A stretch of DNA of 64,000 bases, from NCBI RefSeq assembly GCF_000368865.1, contig NZ_KB849729.1, positions 112,001 through 176,000 on the forward strand. Reading direction: 5' to 3'. The DNA comes from Acinetobacter bouvetii DSM 14964 = CIP 107468. Lineage in GTDB: Bacteria; Pseudomonadota; Gammaproteobacteria; Pseudomonadales; Moraxellaceae. Of the stretch, positions 1 to 9,299 are shown one piece after another (positions within the stretch are counted from its first letter, which is position 1; every line of letters starts with the position of its first letter). The notes beneath the pieces were generated by a model, which saw only the letters and a list, made by a program, of their open reading frames with translations, made no database searches and was not told the DNA's origin. Made by a program: the position numbers and the translations under genes.

Positions 1-239
1 GTATTCGGAAAGCAGATGATTGGGGGTATTTATATGATTTTGATCCTACAACACATATTTTGATGACACATATTGTAGATCATCCGCCATTGGCTGTAGG
101 TGAAACTGATGAATTAATCAGTAAAATTGAAAATGAGCGAGTGAATACGCCGGACTTGCCGCAGAGCAACTATGGTAAATTTTGGCCTAAAAATTTAATT
201 AAACTAGTAACAACGCGCTATAAGAAAAGCGGATATTGA
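1..239 (+). CDS. Glycosyltransferase family 25, C-terminal fragment (cut by window edge)
   Basis: An open frame enters from the left edge (first full codon at base 3) and stops at 237-239. The last 78 residues are visible. They resemble the C-terminal part of the complete family-25 glycosyltransferase just downstream: a D-x-W-G segment, a D-H-P triplet and a late S-x-I-E-x-E-R stretch occur in the same order. Family 25 enzymes add sugars during LPS/LOS core assembly on the cytoplasmic side of the inner membrane. The catalytic N-terminal half is outside the window, so acceptor and donor cannot be inferred. The two genes look like a tandem, diverged pair inside the surface-sugar locus. Confidence 0.7.
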   Translation, partial: IRKADDWGYLYDFDPTTHILMTHIVDHPPLAVGETDELISKIENERVNTPDLPQSNYGKFWPKNLIKLVTTRYKKSGY

Positions 240-274
240 TTTCTTAATATGCATGATTGCATTATTAAAAATAA

Positions 275-1051
275 ATGAGGAATATTTTGGAAAAGTATTT
301 AATTAGTATTGAAAATAAAAAAAGCCAGCGTTTACAGGCTTTTTTTGCTCAGAATATTTTTAAGCAAAATAACTTATCTTTTCATGTTTTTGGCGTAAAA
401 GGTGCGGATTTACCGACAACGCAATATTTTAAATTAGCTGTCGCCAATAGAGAAAGACCTTTATCTCCGGCAGAACTTGGTTGCACATTATCTCATGTTC
501 AGGCAATGGAACACTTTTTAGAAACCGATCAGCAATATGCTGTTTTTTTTGAAGATGATGCGATCCAAAAGTATGATTTTTCATTAGAACAGTTAGAGCA
601 GGAAATGCTTAAATTAAACTTGGCTCCAAGTTTTTTACTAAGCCTAGGTGGGATTCAACTTTCATTCAGTGAAAAAGTAAAAGGGATGTTAATAGAAAAT
701 AAGCTTTTGGGAAAGAATGTACTGGCCATCCATCCTTATTATTATAAAAATTTATCTTCTACTTATGCATATATACTAGATCGTGACATGGCTAGAATTT
801 TAGTTGAATATCATCAGCCTCCGCATGGTTGTGATCATTGGGGAGATTTATCAGCTTTAGACAATGTACCGCATTTATATGCGACATATTTGTTTGATCA
901 TCCTGAAATTGTGAGTGACCAGTCGAATAGTTATATTGAACAAGAGCGCGTAAAAGTTAAAGGGATTAAACAGAATAAAGCTCAACCGAGTTTATATTTA
1001 CAGTTAATTAATAAGCTTGCACGATTACGCCTTCAAAAATATCATGATTAA
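275..1051 (+). CDS. Glycosyltransferase family 25 (LOS/LPS core biosynthesis)
   Basis: A protein of 258 residues with family-25 hallmarks: an N-terminal K-Y-L-I-S strand, S-P-A-E-L-G-C at 64-70 followed by T-L-S-H, and the acidic F-F-E-D-D-A motif at 91-96 expected to bind the nucleotide-sugar metal ion. There is no signal peptide or membrane segment, which fits a peripheral cytoplasmic enzyme building LOS core or capsule sugars. The ATG at 275 has no good ribosome site. A TTG at 287 is preceded by GAGG six bases away and gives the more typical N-terminus, so translation may start there. It is followed 15 bases later by rfbB, suggesting one transcript. Donor and acceptor are unknown. Confidence 0.8.
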   Translation: MRNILEKYLISIENKKSQRLQAFFAQNIFKQNNLSFHVFGVKGADLPTTQYFKLAVANRERPLSPAELGCTLSHVQAMEHFLETDQQYAVFFEDDAIQKYDFSLEQLEQEMLKLNLAPSFLLSLGGIQLSFSEKVKGMLIENKLLGKNVLAIHPYYYKNLSSTYAYILDRDMARILVEYHQPPHGCDHWGDLSALDNVPHLYATYLFDHPEIVSDQSNSYIEQERVKVKGIKQNKAQPSLYLQLINKLARLRLQKYHD

Positions 1052-1066
1052 AATGGTTGAGAAAGA

Positions 1067-2125
1067 ATGAAATACTTAATTACTGGCGGCGCAGGCTTTA
1101 TTGGATCTGCTGTCATTCGTTATATAATTAATCAAACAGAAGATGAAGTTTTAAATATTGATAAACTGACTTATGCAGGCAATTTAGAGTCTCTTATAGG
1201 CGTAGAAAATAATGCGCGCTACTCTTTTCAACAAATAGACATCTGTGATGCAGCAGCATTAGAACAAGCCGTTTCAGGCTTTCAGCCAGATATTGTCATG
1301 CATCTAGCCGCTGAATCACATGTCGACCGTTCAATCGACGGTCCAGCCGAATTTATCCAAACCAATATCGTCGGCACTTATACCCTGCTGGAAGTCCTGC
1401 GCAAATATTGGATGCCGCTGGAAGCTGATAAGAAAAACAGTTTCCGCTTTCATCATATTTCAACTGATGAAGTGTATGGCGATTTAGAAGGCACAGAAGA
1501 TTTATTTACCGAAACGACTTCCTATGCGCCAAGTTCGCCATATTCGGCCAGCAAAGCCAGTTCAGATCATTTGGTGCGCGCCTGGCACCGGACTTACGGC
1601 TTGCCGGTGATTGTGACCAATTGTTCAAATAATTACGGGCCATATCATTTCCCGGAAAAATTGATTCCGCTGATGATTCTGAATGCTTTAGAAGGCAAGG
1701 CTTTGCCAGTCTATGGCAATGGCCAGCAAATCCGGGACTGGCTCTTTGTGGAAGACCATGCACGCGCACTCTACCGCGTTGCCTCGCAGGGACAGGTCGG
1801 TGAAACGTATAATATTGGCGGGCATAACGAAAAGCAGAATATTGAAGTCGTACAAACCATTTGCGCGTTGCTGGATGAATTGCAGCCGCGGGCAGATCAG
1901 CTTTCCTATGCATCATTCATTACCTATGTAACAGACCGCCCAGGGCATGACTTGCGCTATGCAATCGATGCTTCCAAAATTGCCAAAGAATTAGGCTGGA
2001 AACCCGAAGAAACCTTTGAAACCGGTCTGCGTAAAACCGTGCAGTGGTATTTGAATAATTTACAGTGGTGCCGACGCGTACAGGACGGCAGCTATCAGCG
2101 TGAACGATTAGGTGTGCAATCATAA
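1067..2125 (+). CDS. rfbB: dTDP-glucose 4,6-dehydratase
   Basis: A 352-residue short-chain dehydrogenase/reductase that converts dTDP-D-glucose to dTDP-4-keto-6-deoxy-D-glucose with tightly bound NAD. The Rossmann glycine motif G-G-A-G-F-I-G is at 7-13, the S-T-D-E-V-Y-G catalytic region near 132-138 and the Y-x-x-x-K pair at Tyr159/Lys163. Length and motifs match RmlB/RfbB. It shares a TAATG junction with rfbA (stop and start overlap by one base), so the two are translationally coupled. No rmlC or rmlD follows; the 4-keto intermediate is more likely passed to the aminotransferase two genes downstream than to rhamnose synthesis. Confidence 0.95.
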   Translation: MKYLITGGAGFIGSAVIRYIINQTEDEVLNIDKLTYAGNLESLIGVENNARYSFQQIDICDAAALEQAVSGFQPDIVMHLAAESHVDRSIDGPAEFIQTNIVGTYTLLEVLRKYWMPLEADKKNSFRFHHISTDEVYGDLEGTEDLFTETTSYAPSSPYSASKASSDHLVRAWHRTYGLPVIVTNCSNNYGPYHFPEKLIPLMILNALEGKALPVYGNGQQIRDWLFVEDHARALYRVASQGQVGETYNIGGHNEKQNIEVVQTICALLDELQPRADQLSYASFITYVTDRPGHDLRYAIDASKIAKELGWKPEETFETGLRKTVQWYLNNLQWCRRVQDGSYQRERLGVQS

Positions 2126-3003
2126 TGTCAATAAAAACAAAAGGAATCATCCTCGCAGGCGGTTCAGGAACACGTTTATATCCGATTACTAAAGGCGTAT
2201 CTAAGCAGCTTTTGCCAATTTATGATAAGCCGATGATTTATTATCCGCTGTCTGTGCTAATGCTGGCAGGTATTCAGGATGTCCTCATTATTACAACACC
2301 TGAAGATAAAGACAGTTTTGAACGTTTGCTGGGCGATGGCTCGCAATTGGGCATCCGCCTGCAATATGCGGTTCAGCCGAGTCCAGACGGTTTAGCTCAA
2401 GCTTTTATACTTGGTGAAGAATTTATTGGCGGCAGCAATGTCTGCTTGGTGCTTGGCGATAATATTTTTTACGGTCAAGGCTTTACCCCAATGCTGAAGC
2501 AAGCGGTTGCGCGTGGACAAGGCGCAACTGTATTTGGCTACCAAGTAAAAGATCCTGAGCGTTTTGGCGTGGTTGAGTTTGATGAACAGCACCGTGCGGT
2601 GTCTCTGGAAGAAAAACCAAAGCATCCTAAGTCTAATTTTGCAGTTACAGGCCTGTATTTTTACGATAATGACGTGATTGAAATTGCAAAACAGGTGAAG
2701 CCCTCAGACCGCGGTGAACTGGAAATTACCACGGTGAACCAAATGTATCTGGAGCGCGGCGATTTAAATGTTGAACTGCTCGGGCGCGGTTTTGCCTGGC
2801 TGGATACCGGCACGCACAGCAGTTTGCTGGAAGCGGCGCAATTTGTGGAAACTTTGGAAAAGCGCCAAGGCTATAAAGTCGCATGCTTAGAAGAAATTGC
2901 ATTTAATCAAGGCTGGCTAAGTAAAGAACAGATTTTGGCAATTGGCCAAAGCATGAGTAAAAATGATTATGGCCAGTATTTGATTTCTTTGGTAGATGAT
3001 TAA
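2125..3003 (+). CDS. rfbA: Glucose-1-phosphate thymidylyltransferase
   Basis: A 292-residue nucleotidyltransferase that makes dTDP-glucose from dTTP and glucose-1-phosphate, the first step of dTDP-sugar synthesis. The signature G-G-S-G-T-R-L is at 12-18, followed by the [11 protein letters not shown] segment, and an L-G-D-N-I-F-Y-G metal/substrate loop lies near residue 110. Length is normal for RmlA/RfbA. The start overlaps the rfbB stop by one base, and the aminotransferase starts two bases after its stop, so the pathway genes form one operon. It is cytoplasmic and probably feedback-regulated by the end-product dTDP sugar, as known for the family. Confidence 0.95.
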   Translation: MSIKTKGIILAGGSGTRLYPITKGVSKQLLPIYDKPMIYYPLSVLMLAGIQDVLIITTPEDKDSFERLLGDGSQLGIRLQYAVQPSPDGLAQAFILGEEFIGGSNVCLVLGDNIFYGQGFTPMLKQAVARGQGATVFGYQVKDPERFGVVEFDEQHRAVSLEEKPKHPKSNFAVTGLYFYDNDVIEIAKQVKPSDRGELEITTVNQMYLERGDLNVELLGRGFAWLDTGTHSSLLEAAQFVETLEKRQGYKVACLEEIAFNQGWLSKEQILAIGQSMSKNDYGQYLISLVDD

Positions 3004-3005
3004 AA

Positions 3006-4106
3006 ATGCGCAATCCGATATATGTAACTCAGCCTTCGCTACCTGAGCTTGAAGAATTTATTCCTTTTTTAGAACAAATTTGGAAAAATAAAGTTTTGAC
3101 TAATTGTGGTCCGCTGCATCAACAGCTTGAAAGCGAGTTATGTGATTATTTGGGTGTGGATTACATTTCATTATTCAATAATGGAACAATTGCTCTTGTC
3201 ACCGCTCTGCAGGCCTTGAATTTGACAGAAGGCGAAGTCATTACGACGCCTTATACATTTGTTGCAACAGCACATTCAATTGTTTGGAATAAGCTTACCC
3301 CTGTTTTTGTAGATATTGATCCTAATACATCAAATATTGATCCTGCTAAAGTTGAGGAAGCCATAACGGGAAAAACAGTTGCGATTATGCCAGTGCATTG
3401 CTATGGCATTCCGTGTGATGTAAATGCATTGCAGAAGATAGCGAATCAGCATAATTTGAAACTTATATATGATGCGGCACATGCTTTTGGTGTAAAGCAT
3501 CAAGGGCAAAGTTTATTAAATTATGGCGATGCGAGTGTTATTAGTTTTCATGCAACAAAAGTATTCAATACCTTTGAAGGTGGTGCAATAATTTGTCATA
3601 GTGCTGAAATGAAGCAGCGAATAGATCGGTTGAAAAATTTTGGTATTGTTGATGAAACAACAATTGAAGATATTTCTCTCAATGGAAAGCTGAGTGAAGT
3701 ACATGCTGCCTTAGGATTGCTTCAGCTTAAGTCCATAGATAAAACATTACTTGCGCGCAAAAATATAGATGAGTATTACCGTGAACAGCTGGAAGGCATT
3801 GAAGGCATAGCATGCATTCAGCGTACTCTAGCTGAAAAAGATAATTATGCGTATTTTCCAATTATTATAACTGAACCTTATCCCTTAAGCCGTGATGAGT
3901 TATTCTGTGAGCTCAAAAAACAGAATATTTTTGCCCGAAAGTATTTTTATCCAATTATGACAGACTTGGAAATTTATAAATCATATCAACGTGATATGCC
4001 AAATGCTAAAAATTTGTCTAAACGAGTGCTTTGTTTGCCCATGTATCCGACATTGGCTTTAAATGAATGTAAATTCATTACTGATCTTATTAAGGATATA
4101 AAGTGA
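3006..4106 (+). CDS. vioA: PLP-dependent sugar aminotransferase, VioA-like (DegT/DnrJ/EryC1 family)
   Basis: A 366-residue DegT/DnrJ/EryC1 aminotransferase. The Schiff-base lysine is Lys185 in S-F-H-A-T-K, and the D-A-A-H-A motif with the PLP-nitrogen aspartate is at 156-160. The N-terminus (I-Y-V-T-x-P-S-L-P followed by an L-T-N segment) is like VioA, which aminates dTDP-4-keto-6-deoxyglucose at C4. The substrate would come from rfbA/rfbB immediately upstream. No 3,4-ketoisomerase (FdtA/QdtA) is present, which argues against a 3-amino sugar. The stop overlaps the GTG start of the acetyltransferase by four bases (GTGA). The stereochemistry (Qui4N versus Fuc4N) is inferred, so the symbol is tentative. 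Confidence 0.75.
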   Translation: MRNPIYVTQPSLPELEEFIPFLEQIWKNKVLTNCGPLHQQLESELCDYLGVDYISLFNNGTIALVTALQALNLTEGEVITTPYTFVATAHSIVWNKLTPVFVDIDPNTSNIDPAKVEEAITGKTVAIMPVHCYGIPCDVNALQKIANQHNLKLIYDAAHAFGVKHQGQSLLNYGDASVISFHATKVFNTFEGGAIICHSAEMKQRIDRLKNFGIVDETTIEDISLNGKLSEVHAALGLLQLKSIDKTLLARKNIDEYYREQLEGIEGIACIQRTLAEKDNYAYFPIIITEPYPLSRDELFCELKKQNIFARKYFYPIMTDLEIYKSYQRDMPNAKNLSKRVLCLPMYPTLALNECKFITDLIKDIK

Positions 4107-4732
4107 AGGATATTATAATTGTTGGAGCGGGGGGCCATGGGGTTGAAATGGTTTGGTTAGCTCGCCGATGTGGCAGGAAAATAAGAGGTTTTCTTGATAA
4201 TACTCCAGAAAAACAAGAAAAGTATATTTTGGGTGAGAAAGTATTAGGTAAAATTGAGGAAAGTGATAATTATTTAGATTGTGAGTTTATTATAGCAATA
4301 GGCAATCCTCGAGCTAGAAAAAAGATAATTGATACTTTTTTTTCTTCTAAAAAATATCAATTTGCAACTTTAATTGATCCTACAGTTATTTTAGGAGAAA
4401 ATATTATAATTGGGAGTGGTGCTATGATTTGTGCAGGGGCTATATTAACAGTTAATGTTAATATAGGCCAGCATTGTATCGTAAATATTAATTCAACTTT
4501 ATCTCACGGAGTTTCTGTCGATAATTTTGTCACTATTGCGCCTAATGTTTCTATATCAGGAGACGTAAAAATCTGTGATTTGGCTGAAGTAGGTGCTAAT
4601 AGTACTATTAGAGAGAAATTAGTGATTGATAAAGGGGCTATGATTGGTATGGGGGCTGTTTTGACTAAAAATGTCGAAAAAAACCATATTATGGTGGGAA
4701 ACCCAGCTAAACTATTAAAGATTATAGATTAA
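4103..4732 (+). CDS. vioB: Sugar O/N-acetyltransferase, NeuD/PglD/VioB-like
   Basis: A 209-residue acyltransferase of the NeuD/PglD type. The N-terminal nucleotide-sugar-binding Rossmann-like part begins with G-A-G-G-H-G at 8-13, and the C-terminal left-handed beta-helix of hexapeptide repeats runs from about 90 to 200. His135 in the L-S-H-G segment is a candidate catalytic base. It starts with GTG and overlaps the aminotransferase stop by four bases. The likely job is acetylation of the new amino group on the dTDP-4-amino-4,6-dideoxy sugar, giving dTDP-Qui4NAc as VioB does. Codon use is more AT-rich than rfbBA, as is common in sugar loci. A different acyl group or sugar isomer is possible. 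Confidence 0.75.
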   Translation: MKDIIIVGAGGHGVEMVWLARRCGRKIRGFLDNTPEKQEKYILGEKVLGKIEESDNYLDCEFIIAIGNPRARKKIIDTFFSSKKYQFATLIDPTVILGENIIIGSGAMICAGAILTVNVNIGQHCIVNINSTLSHGVSVDNFVTIAPNVSISGDVKICDLAEVGANSTIREKLVIDKGAMIGMGAVLTKNVEKNHIMVGNPAKLLKIID

Positions 4733-4807
4733 CGTATATTCGATTAATCTATTCATATGTTTATCTAAATTGAGATGCGAAAATCCTAGAACCGTAAGTT
4801 TAAAATT

Positions 4808-5755
4808 ATGAATCAATTAAATGAAATAAAAGTTTCTGTTTGTGTCGTTGTATATAATCAAGAAAAATATTTAGCAGAATGTTTAAAAAGTTTAGTCACG
4901 CAACAAACCAATTTTAATTTTGAAATTATCGTTTCGGATGATTGTTCAACAGATACAAGTAGAAAAATTATCACAGAATACTCTGAAAAGTATCCATATT
5001 TAATTCGCCCTATTTTTAATGAACATAATTTAGGTCCGCATGAAAATTTAAAAAGTACTTATCAATTAGCTCAAGGGATATATATTGCGCATATGGATGG
5101 TGATGACTATGCATTTCCTGATAAGTTACAAAAACAATATGATATTTTAGAATCTAATATAGATTGTCAAATATGTTCACATTCTAGTGAGTTGGTGGAT
5201 TGCACAAGCCAGTCAAAAGGGAACTGGCTTTATCCACAAAAAAAATATGAGCTATTTGATTTATATGCACAGCTGCCATTTTTTGCGCATTCTTCTAAAA
5301 TGTTTAGAAATGACCTTAATGAAGTTTATTGGGATAATCTACATGAGAAGTTTCTTGATATTGAATTACATATTGAACAAGCATTAAAAGGGAAGATATA
5401 CCACCTTAATGAGATATTAGGCGCATATCGAGTTGATGTGGGTATAAGCCGTATTGGGAAGTCTATTAATCCAATTTTACCGTTAGGAGTTATACGTGCA
5501 TTCGATAAAGGTCTGACTATATATTCAGAAACAGCCCAAATAGATAAATTTAGAAAAATATATGCAAAAGAATTATTAAACTATGCGAGAAAATTCCTTT
5601 ACACCGGTAGCGATTATGCTGTTTTCTGTTTATTAATTAAAAAATCTATTAATATTAAAATATTTTCAAGCCGTCAATTTCTCTTACTGCTATTAACCGT
5701 GCTGCCAAAATCGATTTATTCTCAAATGAAGTCTGATAAACGGTTAGATATATAA
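4808..5755 (+). CDS. Glycosyltransferase family 2
   Basis: A 315-residue GT-A fold enzyme. The opening strand V-S-V-C-V-V-V-Y-N is at 9-17, the nucleotide-binding S-D-D-C-S-T-D segment near 43-49, and the metal-binding D-G-D-D motif at 97-100. The C-terminal third is Lys/Ile-rich without an obvious membrane segment. It is the last plus-strand gene of the sugar locus, 75 bases after the acetyltransferase gene, and is very AT-rich. The simplest role is transfer of the locally made dTDP-acetamido sugar to the LOS outer core or an O-unit. That pairing is inferred from position only. Confidence 0.8.
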   Translation: MNQLNEIKVSVCVVVYNQEKYLAECLKSLVTQQTNFNFEIIVSDDCSTDTSRKIITEYSEKYPYLIRPIFNEHNLGPHENLKSTYQLAQGIYIAHMDGDDYAFPDKLQKQYDILESNIDCQICSHSSELVDCTSQSKGNWLYPQKKYELFDLYAQLPFFAHSSKMFRNDLNEVYWDNLHEKFLDIELHIEQALKGKIYHLNEILGAYRVDVGISRIGKSINPILPLGVIRAFDKGLTIYSETAQIDKFRKIYAKELLNYARKFLYTGSDYAVFCLLIKKSINIKIFSSRQFLLLLLTVLPKSIYSQMKSDKRLDI

Positions 5756-5799
5756 TAGAGTGTAATTTTAGGAGGTAGCCATAATAGATAAGAAAGAAG

Positions 5800-6021
5800 T
5801 TATTCTTCCTTATCCGCATTGCCTTTTAACACCATATAAATCAATCCCACAAAGATCAGCAATGCGCCGCCCAAGCTGCTGACGCAGAAAATTAAGATAC
5901 GGTTATAGGTGGTTAAATTGAACAGCTGATTGTCTACGATGTAGCGCATAAAAACCCATTGCACGACAGCAAAAATAATTAAGACAATTGCACGACGGCG
6001 AACTTCAGGACGCATAGCCAT
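5800..6021 (-). CDS. Small two-helix membrane protein, unknown function
   Basis: A 73-residue protein with a positively charged N-terminus (R-P-E-V-R-R-R) and two hydrophobic stretches, about 11-27 and 43-65, separated by a short polar loop, then an acidic/lysine tail. This suggests a double-spanning inner-membrane protein with both ends in the cytoplasm. The ATG at 6021 is preceded on the minus strand by a purine-poor leader, and an internal Met at residue 3 is an alternative start. It lies between the sugar locus and the acyltransferase remnant. The function was not recognised. Confidence 0.6.
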   Translation of the reverse strand: MAMRPEVRRRAIVLIIFAVVQWVFMRYIVDNQLFNLTTYNRILIFCVSSLGGALLIFVGLIYMVLKGNADKEE

Positions 6022-6173
6022 AGGGGAGATTCACAGCAAAGTGGAAAGTGGTGGCTATTATGCCACTGTTGAAAACGGTTCTCAATTGAATAAGAATAAT
6101 CCAATTAAATTCAATTAATTAATAGTTTTTTAGTCAGCCCATGCCGCATGCATTTTAAATTTAATCATTGGAT

Positions 6174-7050
6174 TTAAAGCTTAGTCTGGTTGTAAACATT
6201 AATATCGCCATAGCAATTTCTAAAGCGCTTGTAAGACCAGATATACTGTTCCGGAGCCTGATTGATTATGTTTTGCATAGCCGTGTTCAGCGCATCAACA
6301 GAAACCTGTAAATCTTTAGATAAAATATCATCAGATAAGCGCGTGCAATGCACATCATAACTGGATAAATCCTTATTGCGTATACAGCTTAAGCCAATGA
6401 TATTGCATTGGGTTTTACTGGCAAGTTTGGAAACTAGTGTGGTTGATAAGGTCTTTTGGCCAAAAAAATTAGAAGGGATGCCGCCAGAAGCTTTGGGTAA
6501 ATGATCAGGTAAAATAACGGTTAAACCGCCTTGTTTAAGATGCTTAAAAATAGCGCGGATGCCTGTTTCATCTGTCGGCACTAAAGTTGCGTTGAACTTT
6601 TGGCGCGCTTCCAGCAAGTAGCGGTTAACTCCCTTTAATTTTGTCGGGTTTATACATGATCATCGGCTGTGCATAAAGATTCAGCCAGGCATTCAGCAGT
6701 TCCCAGCAGCCAAAATGCGGCACCACAACAATCACGCCTTTTTTATTGGCCAAAGCATCTTTGAAAACAGATTCTCCATAAACATTTTTTAATAAATTCA
6801 GGCTGTACCGCGGCGGCATGCCCCAGCATTTCACAAACTCAATGTAGGTCAGACACTGGCTTTCAATGCTTTTACGGATCAGTTCGGATTGCTCATCTTT
6901 GCTGAGCTCCGGATAGGCGAGCTGAATATTAATTTCGGTAATGCGCTGAATGGATGAATTGAAGCTATAAAGAATGAATGCAGCAAAGTGGGCCATTGCC
7001 TGTAAAAGCCACAAGGGTAAAAGTGAAACCAGTTTGAGAAGGAAGTACAT
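6174..7050 (-). pseudogene. Lipid A acyltransferase (LpxL/HtrB family), disrupted by a frameshift
   Basis: Two adjacent minus-strand frames together match one lysophospholipid/lipid A acyltransferase of about 291 residues. The first (7050-6625, 141 aa) has the N-terminal membrane anchor and the H-x4-E catalytic motif (His112-Glu117 in P-H-F-G-C-W-E). It ends in K-P-D-K-I-K-G-S-stop. The second frame (from about 6626 to 6174) supplies the continuing N-R-Y-L-L-E-A-R-Q segment and the rest of the domain. Removing one base from the CCC run at 6631-6633 (GGG on the coding strand) restores K-I-K-G-V-N-R-Y. The intact enzyme would transfer an acyl chain from acyl-ACP to lipid A at the inner membrane. 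This may be a real null allele, a slippage variant or a sequencing error. Confidence 0.8.
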
Positions 7051-7320
7051 TGGCTTTATTTGACCCTGTCATTTGAATAATGATGGAGCTGGCGGCAATT
7101 TTAGCAAGAGACTGAATCATCTAAGACCGAAAAAAATCCCAAAAAGATAAGCATCTTAAGCGCAAAACTAAAAAGTTAAATCCATATAAAATATATGCGC
7201 AAAGATATACTGCGGAATGCATCATAGTGCAGATTATAAATTTAGCATTATCAAAATTGCTAACAGTGTATATATCAAGCAGGGAATGTCTTTCAAAATA
7301 ATATTTAGCTTTGTGATAAA
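7051..7320. other. AT-rich intergenic region between aspS and the acyltransferase
   Basis: About 270 bases with no credible coding frame. It must hold the promoter of the minus-strand acyltransferase gene. Several TATA-like hexamers occur (for example near 7180-7215) but no -35/-10 pair stands out. No repeat or RNA gene was recognised. Confidence 0.4.
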
Positions 7321-7347
7321 AAAAACCCTGCGCGATGGCAGGGTTTT
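7321..7347 (-). terminator. Rho-independent terminator of aspS
   Basis: The arms AAACCCTG (7323-7330) and CAGGGTTT (7339-7346) form an 8-bp stem with an 8-base loop. On the minus strand it is followed by a run of T. It sits 27 bases past the aspS stop codon. Confidence 0.85.
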
Positions 7348-7373
7348 CATATCAGCAACTAAGCAGCTAAATA

Positions 7374-9158
7374 TTATTTAGCTTCTTCCGCTTTTGGCTT
7401 TTCACGTAAACGAATACCAAGATCACGCAATTGATTTGGTTCAACTGGCGCAGGCGCTTGAGTTAAAGGACATTCCGCAGTCTTGGTTTTCGGGAATGCA
7501 ATCACGTCACGGATTGAAGTCGCGCCAGTCATTAACATGACTAAACGATCCAGACCAAATGCCAAACCGCCATGCGGAGGCGCACCGTAACGTAAGGCAT
7601 TCAACAAGAAGCTGAATTTTTCTTCTGCTTCTTCTTCAGAAATACCCAATGCCGCAAAAATAGCTTGCTGCATTTCTAAGTTGAAGATACGCAGTGAACC
7701 GCCGCCCACTTCAGTACCATTCAATACCATGTCATAAGCAACTGAAAGCGCAGCGCCTGGATTGTTTTTCACTTCTTCAACGCTAGATTTTGGCAGCGTG
7801 AATGGGTGATGCACAGATGTCCATTTACCATCATCAGTTTCTTCAAACATTGGGAAGTCAACAACCCAAAGCGGCGCCCACTCGCAAGTTGCAAGTTTCA
7901 TGTCGTGACCGACTTTGATACGTAAAGCACCCATTGCATCGTTTACAACTTTCGCTTTATCTGCACCGAAGAATACGATGTCGCCATTTTCAGCGCCAAC
8001 ACGTTTCAATAAATCAAGTACGATTGGCTCGATGAATTTAACGATTGGAGATTGAAGGCCTTCAATGCCTTTTTCAAGTTCGTTGACTTTGATGTAAGCC
8101 AAACCTTTCGCACCGTAGATACCAACAAATTTTGTATATTCGTCAATTTGGCTGCGTGGAAGCGCACCTGCGCCTGGTACACGAAGCGCAACAATACGGC
8201 CTTTAGGATCTTTTGCAGGGCCTGCGAAGACTTTGAATTCAACGTCTTGCATCATGTCTGCAACGTCAACCAATTTCAACGGAATACGCATATCCGGTTT
8301 GTCAGATGCATAATCACGCATTGCGTCGTTATACGTCATGCGTGGGAATTTATCGAAGTCAACGTTAAGAAGTTCTTTGAACATCTTCACAGTTAAACGT
8401 TCCATCAAATCCATAATGTCATCGTCACTCATGAACGATGTTTCAACGTCGATTTGAGTAAATTCAGGCTGACGGTCCGCACGTAAATCTTCGTCACGGA
8501 AACATTTAGCAATTTGGTAATAACGGTCAATACCGCCCACCATTAACAACTGTTTGAACAGCTGCGGTGATTGCGGAAGCGCATAGAAGCTGCCGTTAGA
8601 TACACGGCTTGGCACTAAATAGTCACGTGCGCCTTCAGGAGTCGCACGCGTCAAGATCGGAGTTTCAACGTCTAAGAAACCATTGTCTTCGAAGTAGTTG
8701 CGAATCAGGTTGGTCAATTTAGAACGGAAACGTAAGCGATCAAGCATTTCTGGACGACGAATATCGAGGAAACGGTATTTCAGGCGCACTTCTTCAGAAA
8801 TATTGGTATTTTCGTCATTCAATGGGAATGGCGGAGTTTCAGAAGCGGCAAGAACTTCAATATCTTTACCAAGCACTTCGATTTGACCGCTGGTAATATT
8901 TGCGTTTTCAGTGCCTTCGTAACGGCGGCGCACACGGCCTGTAATTTTTAATACGAATTCTGAACGTGATTTGTCAGCTGTTGCAAAAGCTTCTGGGGTA
9001 TCTGGATCGATAACCACTTGCACAAGGCCGTCACGGTCACGCATGTCAAGGAAGATTACACCACCGTGGTCACGGCGACGGTGAACCCAACCGCATAATG
9101 TAACGGTTTGGTCAATTTGAGCTTCGGTTAAAGAACCGCAGTAATGAGTTCGCATCAT
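7374..9158 (-). CDS. aspS: Aspartyl-tRNA synthetase (possibly non-discriminating)
   Basis: A 594-residue class IIb synthetase that charges tRNA-Asp in the cytoplasm. An N-terminal OB-fold anticodon domain (C-G-W-V-H-R-R-R at 22-29) is followed by the class II core. Motif 2 is [11 protein letters not shown], motif 3 is G-L-D-R-L near the C-terminus, and a bacterial GAD insertion lies between them. Residues His31 and Gly82 (counting from the first Met) match the pair known in Pseudomonas aeruginosa AspRS to allow recognition of tRNA-Asn as well; E. coli has Leu at the first site. It may therefore also make Asp-tRNA-Asn for amidation by GatCAB. The start is one of two adjacent Met codons. aspS bordering the sugar locus matches the Acinetobacter outer-core locus. 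Confidence 0.97.
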   Translation of the reverse strand: MMRTHYCGSLTEAQIDQTVTLCGWVHRRRDHGGVIFLDMRDRDGLVQVVIDPDTPEAFATADKSRSEFVLKITGRVRRRYEGTENANITSGQIEVLGKDIEVLAASETPPFPLNDENTNISEEVRLKYRFLDIRRPEMLDRLRFRSKLTNLIRNYFEDNGFLDVETPILTRATPEGARDYLVPSRVSNGSFYALPQSPQLFKQLLMVGGIDRYYQIAKCFRDEDLRADRQPEFTQIDVETSFMSDDDIMDLMERLTVKMFKELLNVDFDKFPRMTYNDAMRDYASDKPDMRIPLKLVDVADMMQDVEFKVFAGPAKDPKGRIVALRVPGAGALPRSQIDEYTKFVGIYGAKGLAYIKVNELEKGIEGLQSPIVKFIEPIVLDLLKRVGAENGDIVFFGADKAKVVNDAMGALRIKVGHDMKLATCEWAPLWVVDFPMFEETDDGKWTSVHHPFTLPKSSVEEVKNNPGAALSVAYDMVLNGTEVGGGSLRIFNLEMQQAIFAALGISEEEAEEKFSFLLNALRYGAPPHGGLAFGLDRLVMLMTGATSIRDVIAFPKTKTAECPLTQAPAPVEPNQLRDLGIRLREKPKAEEAK

Positions 9159-9299
9159 AGCGTTAGAAATCCAACTATATGGGTTAAGGTCAGCGTATAC
9201 GTAAACAGCGTACCGCTTTTATATAAAGGGGAAGATTATGCCTCTTTTTGGGCATTTTGTCACAAGGACTTCCGTTTAAAATACTATAATTACCCGCTT

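Noticed and set aside
1506..1916. Long minus-strand open frame inside rfbB
   Set aside because: Wholly within a convincing rfbB gene, with basic, low-quality composition and no family features; a shadow frame.
1067..3003. dTDP-L-rhamnose pathway
   Set aside because: rfbB and rfbA alone are not enough; rmlC and rmlD are absent from the visible locus, and the next genes are an aminotransferase and an acetyltransferase.
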